A DNA stretch of 64,000 nt, taken from positions 20,782-84,781 of the forward strand of contig JAFXAK010000031.1 of NCBI GenBank assembly GCA_017517135.1, written 5' to 3'. This DNA is from Clostridia bacterium. GTDB taxonomy: Bacteria; Bacillota; Clostridia; Oscillospirales; Acutalibacteraceae. The notes under the pieces were generated by a model that was not told the origin of the DNA, ran no database searches, and worked only from the letters and a program-made list of their open reading frames with translations. Position numbers and translations under genes: made by a program. This document shows positions 33,201-42,485 of the stretch, piece after piece. The stretch's first letter is position 1. Each line of letters begins with the position of its first letter.

Positions 33201-36200
33201 AAAATGAAGCATTGATTTTTCGCTTTTTATCCGATTTATTCTGTATTCTGACAGGCACAAGCAGGGCGTTTATCCTCTGATGCACACAAAATGCTCCCTG
33301 TGCCTTTATAAGATTTTTTTCGCCGTGCAAAATAAAAGCTGTTTTTGTCAGTCTGCCCTGAGAAAGGCTGTCAGTACAGATAACTTCTCCGTCTTCATCA
33401 AGCTGTATGCTTATCCCCCTTGAGCGCTGCGAAAAATTAAATATGCTTCTCGATGCAAAAAGAAGATAATTACCTCCCCTTTCATCACACATAAAAGAGG
33501 TTTCGGAGTTTGAGTACACAGACACCCGGAGACTTTCTTCGCTGAAGAATGTGTTTTCCGTGCTGCTTCTGACAGGTCTTTTGCTTTCGTTTTCGTCGCT
33601 CACACGGTTGACTATACGCGAATCGGCAGGTATTTTTTCTTTGAGAAGTCCGAGTGCGCTTTTTATATCGGGGTCCGAAGTGAAACGGCGGACAAATATA
33701 TCAGAAAACACGGTATTGGCAAGAGAAATCATACTCATACCGAGGTGATGCGACATAAAGGAGCGGACAATACAGTAGTCCTCACCGTCCGTACGGCTTT
33801 TATTGAAATCCACAGCCTCGTAAAATCCGCAATGTCCCTCAGCGTGTAAGGCTGAAAGTCTGTCAAGATTTTTCAATGCCGATTTTGTTTCAAACGGCAG
33901 AGTGAGAAAGGTGGAATACGGGGAAATAACAAGCTCATCATCTGCTTTTCTTTTCATAGCCGTGCTTTTTATCCCGTGTGCTTTATAGCGGTAGTTGAGC
34001 GAATTGTCAAAGGAATAAAATCCGCTTTCGGATATACCGTAGGGGATTTTAGTGCCTGCAACTCTTTTTTTCTGCTCGTGCAGACAGAATTTCAGCGCTT
34101 CATATTCAAACGAATTTTCATACACGGGCAAAAACAGCGTTGACATAAAGTATTCAAACATAGTACCCGTCCAGGAGACCGCACCGGCATATCTTCCCGA
34201 GCGCGCAAGTGTTCTGTCAAGGCTTTGCCAATGCTTTACGGGTACCTTTCTTTTTGCCACATTGAAAAAGGATGTCATTCTCGCTTCGCTTATATATAAA
34301 TCGTAAAAGCTCTGAGTAAGCTCCTCTGAAGATACATCAAAACCTATGTGAAAAAGTCCTCGTTTTTTGTCGTACAAGAATGACAAATCACATTCGTCAA
34401 GCAGCTTTTGTATTCTGCTTATAAGAGTTAAAAACGAAGAATCGTTCCTTGCAAATTCGCCTAAGCCCTGTTTTAAGGCAAGCAGACAGCACATAAAATT
34501 TCCGCAGTCCACCGTGCTTACATATTTCGGGTACAGCACACTCAAATCCTCGGTATTATACCAGTTATACAGATTTCCGTTATACTTTTCGAGCCTTTCT
34601 ACTGTATCAAGTGTGTCGGAAAGTCTGTCGGAAAGCTGTGCGGGAGTTATAAAGGCAAAGTCTGCCGCTGCAAGACAGCTCACAAGATAAAGACCTATAT
34701 TTGTGGGGGATGTTCTGTGGGCTGTTTTTCTGACAGGTGTTTCCTGAACATTATCGGGAGGCAGAAAGGAGTCCGCTTCGGTTACATATTCCTCAAAAAA
34801 TCGCCATATTGCCCCTGCAAAGCAATTAAGATTACCCTTTTCGGTTTCGCTGAGCTGAGCATATTTTTTGTTTTTAAGCTCTATTCCCTCGGACATTGAA
34901 AACGGGATACTTATAAGCGTGGAGAAGGCAATAAGCCTACCCAAAGAGCCGCAGAAAACAAAAAGAAAAACACTCACAGCCACAGGCAAAACTAAGGGAA
35001 ACAGCAGATTCTTATTTTTCATATTATCGGACTGTGCGGCGGTAGTCCATTGCAGAAGCTTTTTCTTGCTGAACATACTCCGGTAAGCGGCTCTTATAAT
35101 CGCATCAAGATTTACAAATGCCGTCTGCACACCCAGACCGAGATTCAAAAAGGCTCTCAGCAGATTTTTGAGGCTGAGTGAAATATCAAAGGAAAAAAAC
35201 AGTCTTGACATATTAAAAAAGCCGCCCGAGACAAGGGAAAAAAACGCTGCACAAAGCCCGTCCGCACAAAAGGACAGCACACCTGTGAGCAAAAGCAATA
35301 ATCTCAATTTATAAGAAACAAAGCCCGAAAAAATAAAACACAATAAGGAAAATACGGGTGTTATTGCTCTGCGGAAATTATCAAGAAGCTGATATTTTGA
35401 AAGAAAGGGTAAATATTTAAGAGGATATTCCTCCCGTAAGGGCTTGAAAACATATTTCAGATTCTGCACATCTCCCCTTGTCCAACGGCTGAGACGGCTG
35501 AAAAAGGAGGAAGGCTTCGAGGGAAAGCTGTCCGTAAGCTCACACTCCCCCGCAAATGCACAGCGAAGTAAGGCTCCCTCTAAAATATCGTGACTTAAAA
35601 TATGTCCGTTTTCAAAGGTATCACAGCAGCATTGGAAAAAGGCATCAATATTTATAAGCCCCTTGCCCGTAAAGGGAGAAACACCGAACATATCCATATA
35701 TCTTTCACTCACCGACGAAGCGTATGCACAGCTGCCGTCATAGGTAAAAAGAGAAGAAAACAAGGTTTTTTTGTCACCGGAAAGTGCAGTTTCAATACGC
35801 GGTACAAAAACAGCATATCCCCGTTCAACCCGTTTTTTTACGGGATTGATATACGGCTCATTCATAGGATGTCTTGCGAATGCAGTAAGCTTTTTAAGGA
35901 CATCAAAGGACAAAGAGGTATCTGAATCAAGCGCCATAAGATACTTTGCCTCGTGAAGTCCGGAGGTATCTCCGTAAACACACAGAAATTCACCGCTGTC
36001 TTCATATCGCAAAAGCTTTACAAGGGCTATTATTGCGCCTCTTTTTCTCTCAAAGCCCGTATATTCCTTTTCTCCCGATGAATACACCCTGTGCCGTACA
36101 GCCATAACAAAGCCGCCGCCGAAATCATTGTTAAGACGGTCAATCACTCTTTTCACGGCTGTTATATCCTTTTCGTCTGACGGGGCTGTCATTTCCTTAT

Positions 36201-37236
36201 ATGGCTTCAAGTCAAACAGCATCAGCACACGGACATTCTTACTGCGGTTTGAGCAGTATAAGTCCGACAGCTGAGAATAAAGCGACTGTGCCCTTCCCGC
36301 CTCGGGAAGAAACGAGGATACCGTTACAAGCACCTGATTTTCTTCGTTTATTTCCTCTTCAGGATTCATTGATAAAATCGGCTGAACCTTGAACAGTTTT
36401 GCACCGATACGGTCAGTCAGCGGTTTTATTACTGAAAAAACGGGCAGCAGCACAGCCAAAAAAACGGCGGCAATAAGATAAATACTGTCACTTGCAATAA
36501 AAGACAAAAAGAGACTTATAAATACACTCAGCACGGCCTCACATATATAAAAAAGGACTGCAGCATTTTTATTTCTTTCAGGTAAATCAAGATAAAAGCC
36601 TATGTGTGCGTTATTATCTTTTTCACATTTTTTTAAGCTGCTCTTAATATACTCACTTTCGCTTACAGAAAGTCGGCGGGAATTGGTACAAACGGCTTTT
36701 CTGTAAACAGCTTTAGTTTCGGCAGACATATGAGAGTATATCCCCGCAGGCTCCGAGCACAACAGCCTTTCGCTGATGCTGATTTCAGAAAAAATTTCAT
36801 CAAAATCAATGTTTTTAAGACTCATTACGGATTTCAGCGCTTCAATTACCCTTGCTTCATTTTCCGAACCTAAATCCTTTGCAAATTGCTGTAAGCTTTC
36901 ACAGGCAATAAGCGAAAATACGGCAAAAAGCACCATAGCGAGATTTTCACACTCATTCAGCGTCAGATGCTCTAATTTCAGCCTGTTCACAAGGGTGTTT
37001 TTCTCAGGCAGCACGCCGTCCGAAAACATATACTCAAGTCTTAAAAATAAGGGAGTAAGCTCATCAAAAGTCTTTTTATCGGCTTTCATTATTTCTCTCA
37101 CGGCCGCCACCAGCGTCAGACGGTTATCTGCAACCCACTCAAAGGCGGCACTCCTTTTTATCCTTTCGTCATCCGTAAGATATGCTTCCCTGAGAAATTC
37201 AAGTGCTTTTTTCATTCGCCGTCTGAGAACACCCAT
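30265..37236 (-). CDS. Cyclic beta-1,2-glucan synthase-like protein (GT84 + glucoamylase-like + GH94)
   Basis: This 2,323-residue multidomain membrane protein resembles NdvB. Order: helical N-terminus (1-220); two membrane helices (225-275); GT84 glycosyltransferase (about 300-610) with ALDSDTS at 436 and the RWTRGD box near 584; more membrane helices (about 610-800); a glucoamylase-like domain beginning SPTNIGLYLVSCLAAADF (about 870); two GH94-type beta-sandwich regions; and a C-terminal GH94 catalytic domain with GGGDWND (Asp near 2080) and GESVWL. The transferase builds a beta-1,2-glucan on the protein from UDP-glucose and the GH94 part trims and sizes it. At 2,323 residues it is shorter than the ~2,800 of typical NdvB. 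Intact frame, own transcription unit. Confidence 0.85.
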   Translation of the reverse strand: MGVLRRRMKKALEFLREAYLTDDERIKRSAAFEWVADNRLTLVAAVREIMKADKKTFDELTPLFLRLEYMFSDGVLPEKNTLVNRLKLEHLTLNECENLAMVLFAVFSLIACESLQQFAKDLGSENEARVIEALKSVMSLKNIDFDEIFSEISISERLLCSEPAGIYSHMSAETKAVYRKAVCTNSRRLSVSESEYIKSSLKKCEKDNNAHIGFYLDLPERNKNAAVLFYICEAVLSVFISLFLSFIASDSIYLIAAVFLAVLLPVFSVIKPLTDRIGAKLFKVQPILSMNPEEEINEENQVLVTVSSFLPEAGRAQSLYSQLSDLYCSNRSKNVRVLMLFDLKPYKEMTAPSDEKDITAVKRVIDRLNNDFGGGFVMAVRHRVYSSGEKEYTGFERKRGAIIALVKLLRYEDSGEFLCVYGDTSGLHEAKYLMALDSDTSLSFDVLKKLTAFARHPMNEPYINPVKKRVERGYAVFVPRIETALSGDKKTLFSSLFTYDGSCAYASSVSERYMDMFGVSPFTGKGLINIDAFFQCCCDTFENGHILSHDILEGALLRCAFAGECELTDSFPSKPSSFFSRLSRWTRGDVQNLKYVFKPLREEYPLKYLPFLSKYQLLDNFRRAITPVFSLLCFIFSGFVSYKLRLLLLLTGVLSFCADGLCAAFFSLVSGGFFNMSRLFFSFDISLSLKNLLRAFLNLGLGVQTAFVNLDAIIRAAYRSMFSKKKLLQWTTAAQSDNMKNKNLLFPLVLPVAVSVFLFVFCGSLGRLIAFSTLISIPFSMSEGIELKNKKYAQLSETEKGNLNCFAGAIWRFFEEYVTEADSFLPPDNVQETPVRKTAHRTSPTNIGLYLVSCLAAADFAFITPAQLSDRLSDTLDTVERLEKYNGNLYNWYNTEDLSVLYPKYVSTVDCGNFMCCLLALKQGLGEFARNDSSFLTLISRIQKLLDECDLSFLYDKKRGLFHIGFDVSSEELTQSFYDLYISEARMTSFFNVAKRKVPVKHWQSLDRTLARSGRYAGAVSWTGTMFEYFMSTLFLPVYENSFEYEALKFCLHEQKKRVAGTKIPYGISESGFYSFDNSLNYRYKAHGIKSTAMKRKADDELVISPYSTFLTLPFETKSALKNLDRLSALHAEGHCGFYEAVDFNKSRTDGEDYCIVRSFMSHHLGMSMISLANTVFSDIFVRRFTSDPDIKSALGLLKEKIPADSRIVNRVSDENESKRPVRSSTENTFFSEESLRVSVYSNSETSFMCDERGGNYLLFASRSIFNFSQRSRGISIQLDEDGEVICTDSLSQGRLTKTAFILHGEKNLIKAQGAFCVHQRINALLVPVRIQNKSDKKRKINASFYMEPYLERLEKVNSHPAFSDMFIKTHYDKMHNALIFERPASNETDGTSVCIGFYSDTPFSFETDRERVLKRNPYMTSPFDGGFCDFSGRVSGVTPCAALSIQTELDAKKEKELVLISAVGINRKQALENLIKVRRSVLPDVKKCSTDILSREMNINSFSQSFLLRRFFGFPLSDERRLSLEKNTSSVEKLWCNGISGDLPVITVNEAPHSFVRSFVRLHTRLSRAGIKNDLVFLTNSSADYNGVAPHFADILKQADISDTLGHPGGVHIFSVNSIGEEAVNSIKCFSDLIFPEDTDEGLMFPESNQKISVPEKTGNEENYFIENGYHIGKTPSRPWCHTLSNRSFGTLLSDKSLGFSWCFNSRQNKLTVWSNDVFTDFDGERLFLKVSDSQFDCICNSSVDFCDSRALYESKCEDIIVKTKIEVPEKGMLKRISVCLHNNSQETQKIMLCYSVNPLLSADKKDAVFVKSRADENGIFSHNPINRDFSGVMCISSSGGECKYSLEEDCCNAFFEIELLPDENREAVFFMSFAVSEKAAKRLCEIPFREKKPVRIRLKSDNPLLNKFSSALLLHQVYDTRLNARCGFYQCSGAYGFRDQLQDSLAIIDYYPERVKYQILRSCTAQFSQGDVLHWYHISYKAKLIFKGVRSRYSDDLLWLPFVVSEYVQKTGDSKILSVELPFVHGDELKEAEKERYGEFFLGEEKGSVYEHCLRAVKKSLNFGEHSLPLMGGGDWNDSFNEVGIKGRGESVWLAMFLRMVLLKFLPICFYFYDKENIKLFTDTAEKLAESIDKYAYNGSWYVRAFADDGTVLGDKTSDACRIDLLPQAFSVLSSMPDEKRKASALESAFNYLVDEENGIVKLFTPPFNEKTFRAGYVNDYPEGVRENGGQYTHSAVWFALSLFEAGKTELAKTVLNIINPAEKYALPIGEKIYKTEPYALCGDVYSREDILGKGGWSLYTGSAGWFLQTVTKFLPFEVEK

Positions 37237-37313
37237 AAGTTACCTCCGATAAATAATTACCTTTATTTTTAATCGGGAAGCATTATTTTATTCAGTTTTA
37301 TATTTCTAAACAC

Positions 37314-37342
37314 TTGTATTTTTTGTATGTATATGTTATTAT
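37314..37342 (+). promoter_or_regulatory. Promoter of the hydrolase-ABC-cyclase operon
   Basis: TTGTAT, 17 bases, TATTAT, about 30 bases before the first gene. Confidence 0.55.
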
Positions 37343-37373
37343 AAAGTGAATATCTATGAAAAGAGGTCCAGCG

Positions 37374-38717
37374 ATGCTCGAAACAAAATATACCCCTTGT
37401 ATAATTTTGCCCGGTATCGGTCAATCAAAGGTTGCTTCTGTTGATAAAGACGGCAACAAAATAAAAATGGCATGGCCCTTGGATGTAAACGGTGAAGAGA
37501 TCCTCGGCTCTCTGAAAGCCTCTCTTATGAAGATGATGGTTTTCCGCAAGGATGCAGGCTTTTCGGATAAAGTCAAGTCAATTGTAAAAGACATTCTTCA
37601 GCCCATTGCCGTTAATGATGACGGTACAATGAAAAACGGTGTCAGAGTTGTAAAATATAATCAGTCTCTTGCTCAATGTAACGAAAAGCAGAAAAACTAT
37701 ATATACAAAATGGTGCCTATGCAGAGATTATCTGCAATAATAGGCGAAGAAAATCTCTACTTTTTTGCATACAACTCCTTCGGTGAGCCATATGAGACCG
37801 CAAAGGATCTTGATGAGTTCATACAGAAGGTAAAAAAAGAAAGAAACTGCGAAAAGGTAAACCTTGTCCCCGTAAGCCTCGGCGGTGCACTTTCAACCGC
37901 ATATTTTGATGCCTACGGTCACAAAAACGATGTTGAAAGAGTTATGTATTTCGTTGCGGCACTCGAGGGCACAAGGCTTATTGCTGATGTTTACAGAAAA
38001 AATATCCGCTTGGGTGAGCTTACTCCCGTAATTGAGATGTTTGCTTCAAAAAGTGCGGCAGAAAAAGCCCGGTCCTTACTTAAAATGCTTCCCGACGGTG
38101 TTATAGAAAATGTGGTTGACAAGGCAATAGATGCTCTGCTTGAAGAGGTTGCAATAAACTGTCCGTCGCTGTGGAGCGTTCTTCCTCCCGAGGATTATGA
38201 GGAGCTTTCCGCGAAATACCTTTCGGATAAGAAACACGCTGTTCTCAGGGAAAAGACAGACAGATTCTATAATGCACAGTCAAACATCAGAAAGATTATT
38301 GATGAAAGAAAGGCAAACGGCACCGAGTTTTTCTCAATAGCCTGCTACGGACTTGAGCTTGTTCCGGTTATACAGTCCTTCAGAACCTCGTCCGACACAA
38401 TAATCAACATAGAGTCTCCGTCGCTCGGAGCAAAGGCCGCGCCTCTCGGTGAAAAGCTCCCTACAGACCATTGCAGGGGAACATACTGTACAAACGAAGC
38501 ACATTCACACATTTCACCAGACGGCACGATAGATGCCTCCTACGGCTATATGCCTGAACACACCTGGTATTTCTTAAATCAACAGCACGATGCAACAGCT
38601 TATAACGATACTGCATTGAATATTGCGGCAAAAGTTCTTTCAGATAAAAATTTCAAGGATATCTATTCTGACGAGAGCTTACCTCAGTTCGGTATCGCTC
38701 ACGATAACAGACACTAA
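37374..38717 (+). CDS. Alpha/beta-hydrolase, LCAT/lipase-like, 447 residues
   Basis: The N-terminal PCIILPGIGQS resembles the oxyanion region of LCAT-type acyltransferases, and LVPVSLGGALST holds the nucleophile elbow Ser (S-L-G-G, a variant of GxSxG). A candidate catalytic His occurs near the end (HTWYFLNQQHDAT). No signal peptide, so it is cytoplasmic. ATG 37374 is favoured because AGAGGT lies 6 bases before it; ATG 37356 gives six more residues. The stop touches the next reading frame, so it heads an operon with an ABC transporter. Substrate unknown. Confidence 0.65.
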   Translation: MLETKYTPCIILPGIGQSKVASVDKDGNKIKMAWPLDVNGEEILGSLKASLMKMMVFRKDAGFSDKVKSIVKDILQPIAVNDDGTMKNGVRVVKYNQSLAQCNEKQKNYIYKMVPMQRLSAIIGEENLYFFAYNSFGEPYETAKDLDEFIQKVKKERNCEKVNLVPVSLGGALSTAYFDAYGHKNDVERVMYFVAALEGTRLIADVYRKNIRLGELTPVIEMFASKSAAEKARSLLKMLPDGVIENVVDKAIDALLEEVAINCPSLWSVLPPEDYEELSAKYLSDKKHAVLREKTDRFYNAQSNIRKIIDERKANGTEFFSIACYGLELVPVIQSFRTSSDTIINIESPSLGAKAAPLGEKLPTDHCRGTYCTNEAHSHISPDGTIDASYGYMPEHTWYFLNQQHDATAYNDTALNIAAKVLSDKNFKDIYSDESLPQFGIAHDNRH

Positions 38718-38735
38718 ATGAAGGGAGAGAAAAAT

Positions 38736-39530
38736 ATGGAAAATAATCTCTATGAAAACGGTGCTGAGGGCGTAAACGAAGCAGCAGCCCCCGAAACCGT
38801 TTCTCAGGAAGAAAGCAAGCAGGAATTTGCTTTCAAGGTCAGAAATCTCACTAAGGATTATGACGGTCATATCGTACTCAACAATATTTCCTTTGACATT
38901 CCCAAAGGAAAAATAGTAGGTCTTTTAGGCCCTAACGGCTGCGGTAAAACAACTCTTATCAAAATTCTCGCAGGTCTTATCCACGACTATTCGGGTATGG
39001 TAAAAATAGACGGCAGAGCAATAGGTATACACACAAAAGCCCGTGTGGCTTACTTACCCGACTGTACTTATTTCCCCGACCGCTTCCGCACAATAGACTG
39101 CATAAATTATTTCAATGATTTCTTTGCAGACTTTGACAAGGTAAAGGCTATTGAATTTGCTGCCCGCTTCGGACTTGACCTCAATCAGAGAGTCCGTGCA
39201 ATGTCAAAGGGTATGCAGGAAAAGCTCCAGCTTTTAGTTGTTATGTCCCGTGCGGCTGACATCTATATCCTCGACGAGCCTTTAGGCGGTGTGGACCCTG
39301 CTGCAAGAAGTGTTATTCTTGACATCATTATGAATAACTACAAGGAAAACGCAACAATTGTGCTTTCCACTCACCTTGTTAATGACCTCGAACACAGCTT
39401 TGACCATGTTCTTATGCTGGGTAAAGGCTCCGTACTTGTTAACACGGGTATTGACACTCTCCGTTCAACAGGCAAGAGTGTTGAAGAAATCTTCAAGGAG
39501 GTAATCGGTGATGCTTGGGAAGTTGATTAA
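38736..39530 (+). CDS. ABC transporter ATP-binding protein
   Basis: 264 residues. Walker A is GPNGCGKTT, the signature is MSKGMQEKL (a variant of LSGGQ seen in YtrB-like and GldA-like exporters), Walker B is YILDEPLGGVDP and the switch His is in STHL. An acidic 30-residue N-terminal leader precedes the core. ATG 38736 is chosen since GAAGGGAG lies upstream. It overlaps the permease gene by 20 bases and would power it. Confidence 0.9.
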   Translation: MENNLYENGAEGVNEAAAPETVSQEESKQEFAFKVRNLTKDYDGHIVLNNISFDIPKGKIVGLLGPNGCGKTTLIKILAGLIHDYSGMVKIDGRAIGIHTKARVAYLPDCTYFPDRFRTIDCINYFNDFFADFDKVKAIEFAARFGLDLNQRVRAMSKGMQEKLQLLVVMSRAADIYILDEPLGGVDPAARSVILDIIMNNYKENATIVLSTHLVNDLEHSFDHVLMLGKGSVLVNTGIDTLRSTGKSVEEIFKEVIGDAWEVD

Positions 39531-40410
39531 AAATGCATTCAAGGCTAATGCAAGCACGGTTTATAATGTTTATATTGCAATGGGAATTATGGGCGTTGTG
39601 ATGCTCGTTCTCTTATTCATTGACTGGACTAAATGGGGCGACACAGGTGTTGGTCTCGGTCTTGCAATCAAGGCTTTGATAAGCTTTGTTCTCTGCCTTA
39701 CAGCAGGTATCTCGGTTATTATGACCTTTATGAGTGTTATATCCGAATTCAGACGCAATATGTTTGAAAAGGAAGGCCATCTTACCCTATCACTCCCCGT
39801 AAGAAGCAGCTCGCTTCTTCTTGCAAAGTGGGTTTCAGGCTCCTTCTGGGTGCTTCTCAGCTACTTTGTTTTGTGCTTGTGTGCCTTGGGCTCATTCCTT
39901 TATGTTGCCCGCCACTCGCTGGCTGTTGTTCAGGGTAACGAGATGTATAATTCAATTTATAATCTTGTTATCGAAATGATTGACCAGTTCTGCGAAGCAG
40001 CAGGCGTTGTTACTCCTCCTCTCAGCGTATTCCTTAACCTTGCGGGACTTTATGCGTTTTCAGGCGCAGTCAAGGGTTGCGTATTTGTTCTTCTGGTTTA
40101 TTTCGCACTCACTCTCTCCCATTGCCGTCCCTTCCATAAGCTCGGCAAGGCAGGCGAGGTTATCTATTTCTTCGGCGGTGCCTTTGTTGTAACCACCTTT
40201 GCTTCCCTTGTTACAAAGCTTGTAAAGATATATATTGTAATTTCGGAAACAAATTTCACATTCACTCTTTCCGAAAAAGAGGTTGAAGCCGCTTGGAATC
40301 TGGGCTTCGGTGCTTTCTCAATCACAAATCTTTACTGCACGGCTATCTGTGCTGTATTCGTATTCTTAATAACTGCTTTCCTTATAGACAGAAAAGCAAA
40401 CGCTAACTGA
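39511..40410 (+). CDS. ABC transporter permease
   Basis: 299 residues with about six membrane helices and no signal peptide, typical of ABC-2-like permeases partnered with MSKGM-type ATPases. The loop FRRNMFEKEGHLTLSLPV between helices two and three is characteristic of that class (substrate may be a peptide, lipid or drug). GGAGGT lies before the start; GTG 39508 is an alternative. Translationally coupled to the ATPase. Confidence 0.8.
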   Translation: MLGKLIKNAFKANASTVYNVYIAMGIMGVVMLVLLFIDWTKWGDTGVGLGLAIKALISFVLCLTAGISVIMTFMSVISEFRRNMFEKEGHLTLSLPVRSSSLLLAKWVSGSFWVLLSYFVLCLCALGSFLYVARHSLAVVQGNEMYNSIYNLVIEMIDQFCEAAGVVTPPLSVFLNLAGLYAFSGAVKGCVFVLLVYFALTLSHCRPFHKLGKAGEVIYFFGGAFVVTTFASLVTKLVKIYIVISETNFTFTLSEKEVEAAWNLGFGAFSITNLYCTAICAVFVFLITAFLIDRKANAN

Positions 40411-40415
40411 TAAAT

Positions 40416-41027
40416 ATGGATATAAAGATTATTGACATTTCAAGAGAATTGCTGTCAGATACTCCGTATCCCGGAGATCCCGCTGCAAGTGTTTCGGTTT
40501 TCTCTGCTATAAGCCGGGGGGACAGCTGTAATATGGCTGAAATCAGAACAACTCTGCACAACGGCACACACGCTGATGCTCCCCTGCATTTTGTTCAGAC
40601 AGGAAAATCTATAACCCAGCTGCCGCTTGAGGCTTTTATAGGTGAATGTCAGGTAATCGAAGTACCTGAGGGCAGAATAACGGGTGAATATGTCAATAAA
40701 TATTTCCCCAGAACACAGAAAAGAATTTTAATCAAGGGCAACGGAAAAGCATTTTTCGATAAAACAGGCGCAGAGGAAGCGGCTTTTCTCGGAATCTCTC
40801 TTATCGGCACAGACGGTGATTCGATAGGCGAGATCGGTGGTAACGAAATAGGTCCTCACAGAGCATTTATGGACGAAAACATTGCAATTCTTGAAAGACT
40901 TGATTTAAGCGGGGTTAAACCGGGCAAATATATACTTGTAGCCCAGCCTCTGAAAATACAGGGCGTTGAAGCTTCCCCCGTAAGAGCCTGTCTTTTAGAC
41001 GGTTATATTTTCTGGAGCAAAAGCTGA
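40416..41027 (+). CDS. Cyclase-family protein (kynurenine formamidase-like)
   Basis: 203 residues. HNGTHADAPLHF contains the metal ligands HxGTHxDxPxHF of the cyclase/KynB superfamily, and SRELLSDTPYPGDP near the N-terminus is the family's first motif. Known members hydrolyse N-formylkynurenine or related amides with zinc or manganese. No other tryptophan-catabolism gene is near, so the substrate is open. It is 5 bases downstream of the permease gene, last of the operon. Confidence 0.85.
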   Translation: MDIKIIDISRELLSDTPYPGDPAASVSVFSAISRGDSCNMAEIRTTLHNGTHADAPLHFVQTGKSITQLPLEAFIGECQVIEVPEGRITGEYVNKYFPRTQKRILIKGNGKAFFDKTGAEEAAFLGISLIGTDGDSIGEIGGNEIGPHRAFMDENIAILERLDLSGVKPGKYILVAQPLKIQGVEASPVRACLLDGYIFWSKS

Positions 41028-41086
41028 CTTTCTTTTTAATACAAAAATATTCGGCTACGGTTTTGTGTGTTTGTTAAGTTTGTCGA

Positions 41087-41115
41087 TTGATAAATTTTTA
41101 ACATTGTTATAAAAT
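41087..41115 (+). promoter_or_regulatory. pgk promoter
   Basis: TTGATA, 17 bases, TAAAAT. In the leader a short hairpin GTGCCGT/ACGGCAC (41161-41177) ends just before the AAGGAG of pgk. Confidence 0.55.
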
Positions 41116-41200
41116 ATGGATAAACGGATTTTTCCGTTACATTAAAAATCAAAATATTAAGTGCCGTAAAACGGCACCGATTAAGATAAGGAGTTTTATT

Positions 41201-42391
41201 ATGAGCGCACTCAACAAAAAGACAGTTGAAGATATCGCTGTCAAAGGAAAAAAAGTTCTTGTTCGTTGTGATTTCAATGTAAAGATGGAGAACGGTGTTA
41301 TCACAAGTGACAAGAGAATCGTTGCTTCTCTCCCCACAATCAAATACCTTCTCGACAACGGTGCAAAGGTTATCCTTTGCTCACACCTCGGCAGACCTAA
41401 GGGACAGGTTAACCCCGAATTCTCAATGGCTCCCGTTGCAGCCCGTCTTTCCGAGCTTCTCGGTCAGGAAGTTAAATTGGCTGCAGATGTTGTTGGCGAA
41501 AGTGCACAGGCACTTGCAGCTGACCTCAAAGACGGTGAAGCTATGCTTCTTGAAAATGTCCGCTTTGAGCCCGGTGAAACAAAGAACGATGTTGAGCTTT
41601 CAAAGAAGTTTGCTGCTCTTGCAGAGGTTTATGTAAACGATGCTTTCGGTTCAGCTCACAGAGCTCATTCTTCAACAGCAGGTGTTGCTGATTATCTTCC
41701 CTCTGCAGTAGGTTATCTTATCCAGAAGGAAATTCAGTTCATCGGCGGTGCTCTTGAAAATCCCCAGAGACCTCTCGTTGCTATCCTCGGCGGTGCAAAG
41801 GTTTCTGACAAAATCGGCGTAATCGAAAATCTTATCGACAAGTGTGATACTCTTATCATCGGCGGCGGTATGGCATACACATTTATGAGAGCTCTCGGTC
41901 ACTCAATCGGTACTTCCATCTGTGAAGAAGACAAGGTTGAGCTTGCTAAGTCTCTTATGGAAAAAGCAGCTGCAAAGGGCGTTAAATTCCTTATTCCTCA
42001 GGACAACAGAGTTGGTAAGGAATATGCTCCCGATACAGAAAATATGGTTGTTGATTCAGACGAAATTCCCGACGGCTGGATGGGACTTGACATCGGTCCC
42101 AAGACAGAAAAGCTCTTCGCTGACGCTCTCGTCGGTGCAGGCACAGTTATCTGGAACGGACCTATGGGTGTTTCCGAATGGGCAAACTTTGCAAGCGGCA
42201 CAATAGCTGTTGCAACTGCTATTGCTGAAACAGGTGCTATCTCAATCATCGGCGGCGGTGACTCTGCTGCTGCTATCAAGAAGCTCGGCTTCTCCGACAA
42301 GATGAGCCACATCTCCACAGGCGGCGGTGCATCACTCGAATATCTTGAAGGCAAAGAGCTTCCCGGCATTGCTTGCATAGACAACAAATAA
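41201..42391 (+). CDS. pgk: Phosphoglycerate kinase
   Basis: 396 residues; the glycolytic enzyme that makes ATP from 1,3-bisphosphoglycerate. [12 protein letters not shown] and SHLGRPKG near the N-terminus, [14 protein letters not shown] in the middle and GGGDSAAAI and STGGGASLE at the C-terminus are all family signatures. TAAGGAGTTTT precedes the start. First gene of the pgk-tpiA-gpmI set; the gap to tpiA contains a terminator-like hairpin. Confidence 0.98.
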   Translation: MSALNKKTVEDIAVKGKKVLVRCDFNVKMENGVITSDKRIVASLPTIKYLLDNGAKVILCSHLGRPKGQVNPEFSMAPVAARLSELLGQEVKLAADVVGESAQALAADLKDGEAMLLENVRFEPGETKNDVELSKKFAALAEVYVNDAFGSAHRAHSSTAGVADYLPSAVGYLIQKEIQFIGGALENPQRPLVAILGGAKVSDKIGVIENLIDKCDTLIIGGGMAYTFMRALGHSIGTSICEEDKVELAKSLMEKAAAKGVKFLIPQDNRVGKEYAPDTENMVVDSDEIPDGWMGLDIGPKTEKLFADALVGAGTVIWNGPMGVSEWANFASGTIAVATAIAETGAISIIGGGDSAAAIKKLGFSDKMSHISTGGGASLEYLEGKELPGIACIDNK

Positions 42392-42410
42392 TTCAATTAA
42401 CACTTTTTGC

Positions 42411-42440
42411 GGGATGTAAAAATGCTCTTTTTTACATCCC
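42411..42440 (+). terminator. Hairpin between pgk and tpiA
   Basis: GGGATGTAAAAA/TTTTTACATCCC, with CTGTGTTTG after it. It has U-rich sequence inside the stem; it may end part of the pgk transcripts and lower downstream expression. Confidence 0.6.
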
Positions 42441-42485
42441 CTGTGTTTGTTTATCACAAAAAATAATTAAAGGACGGTAATAATA

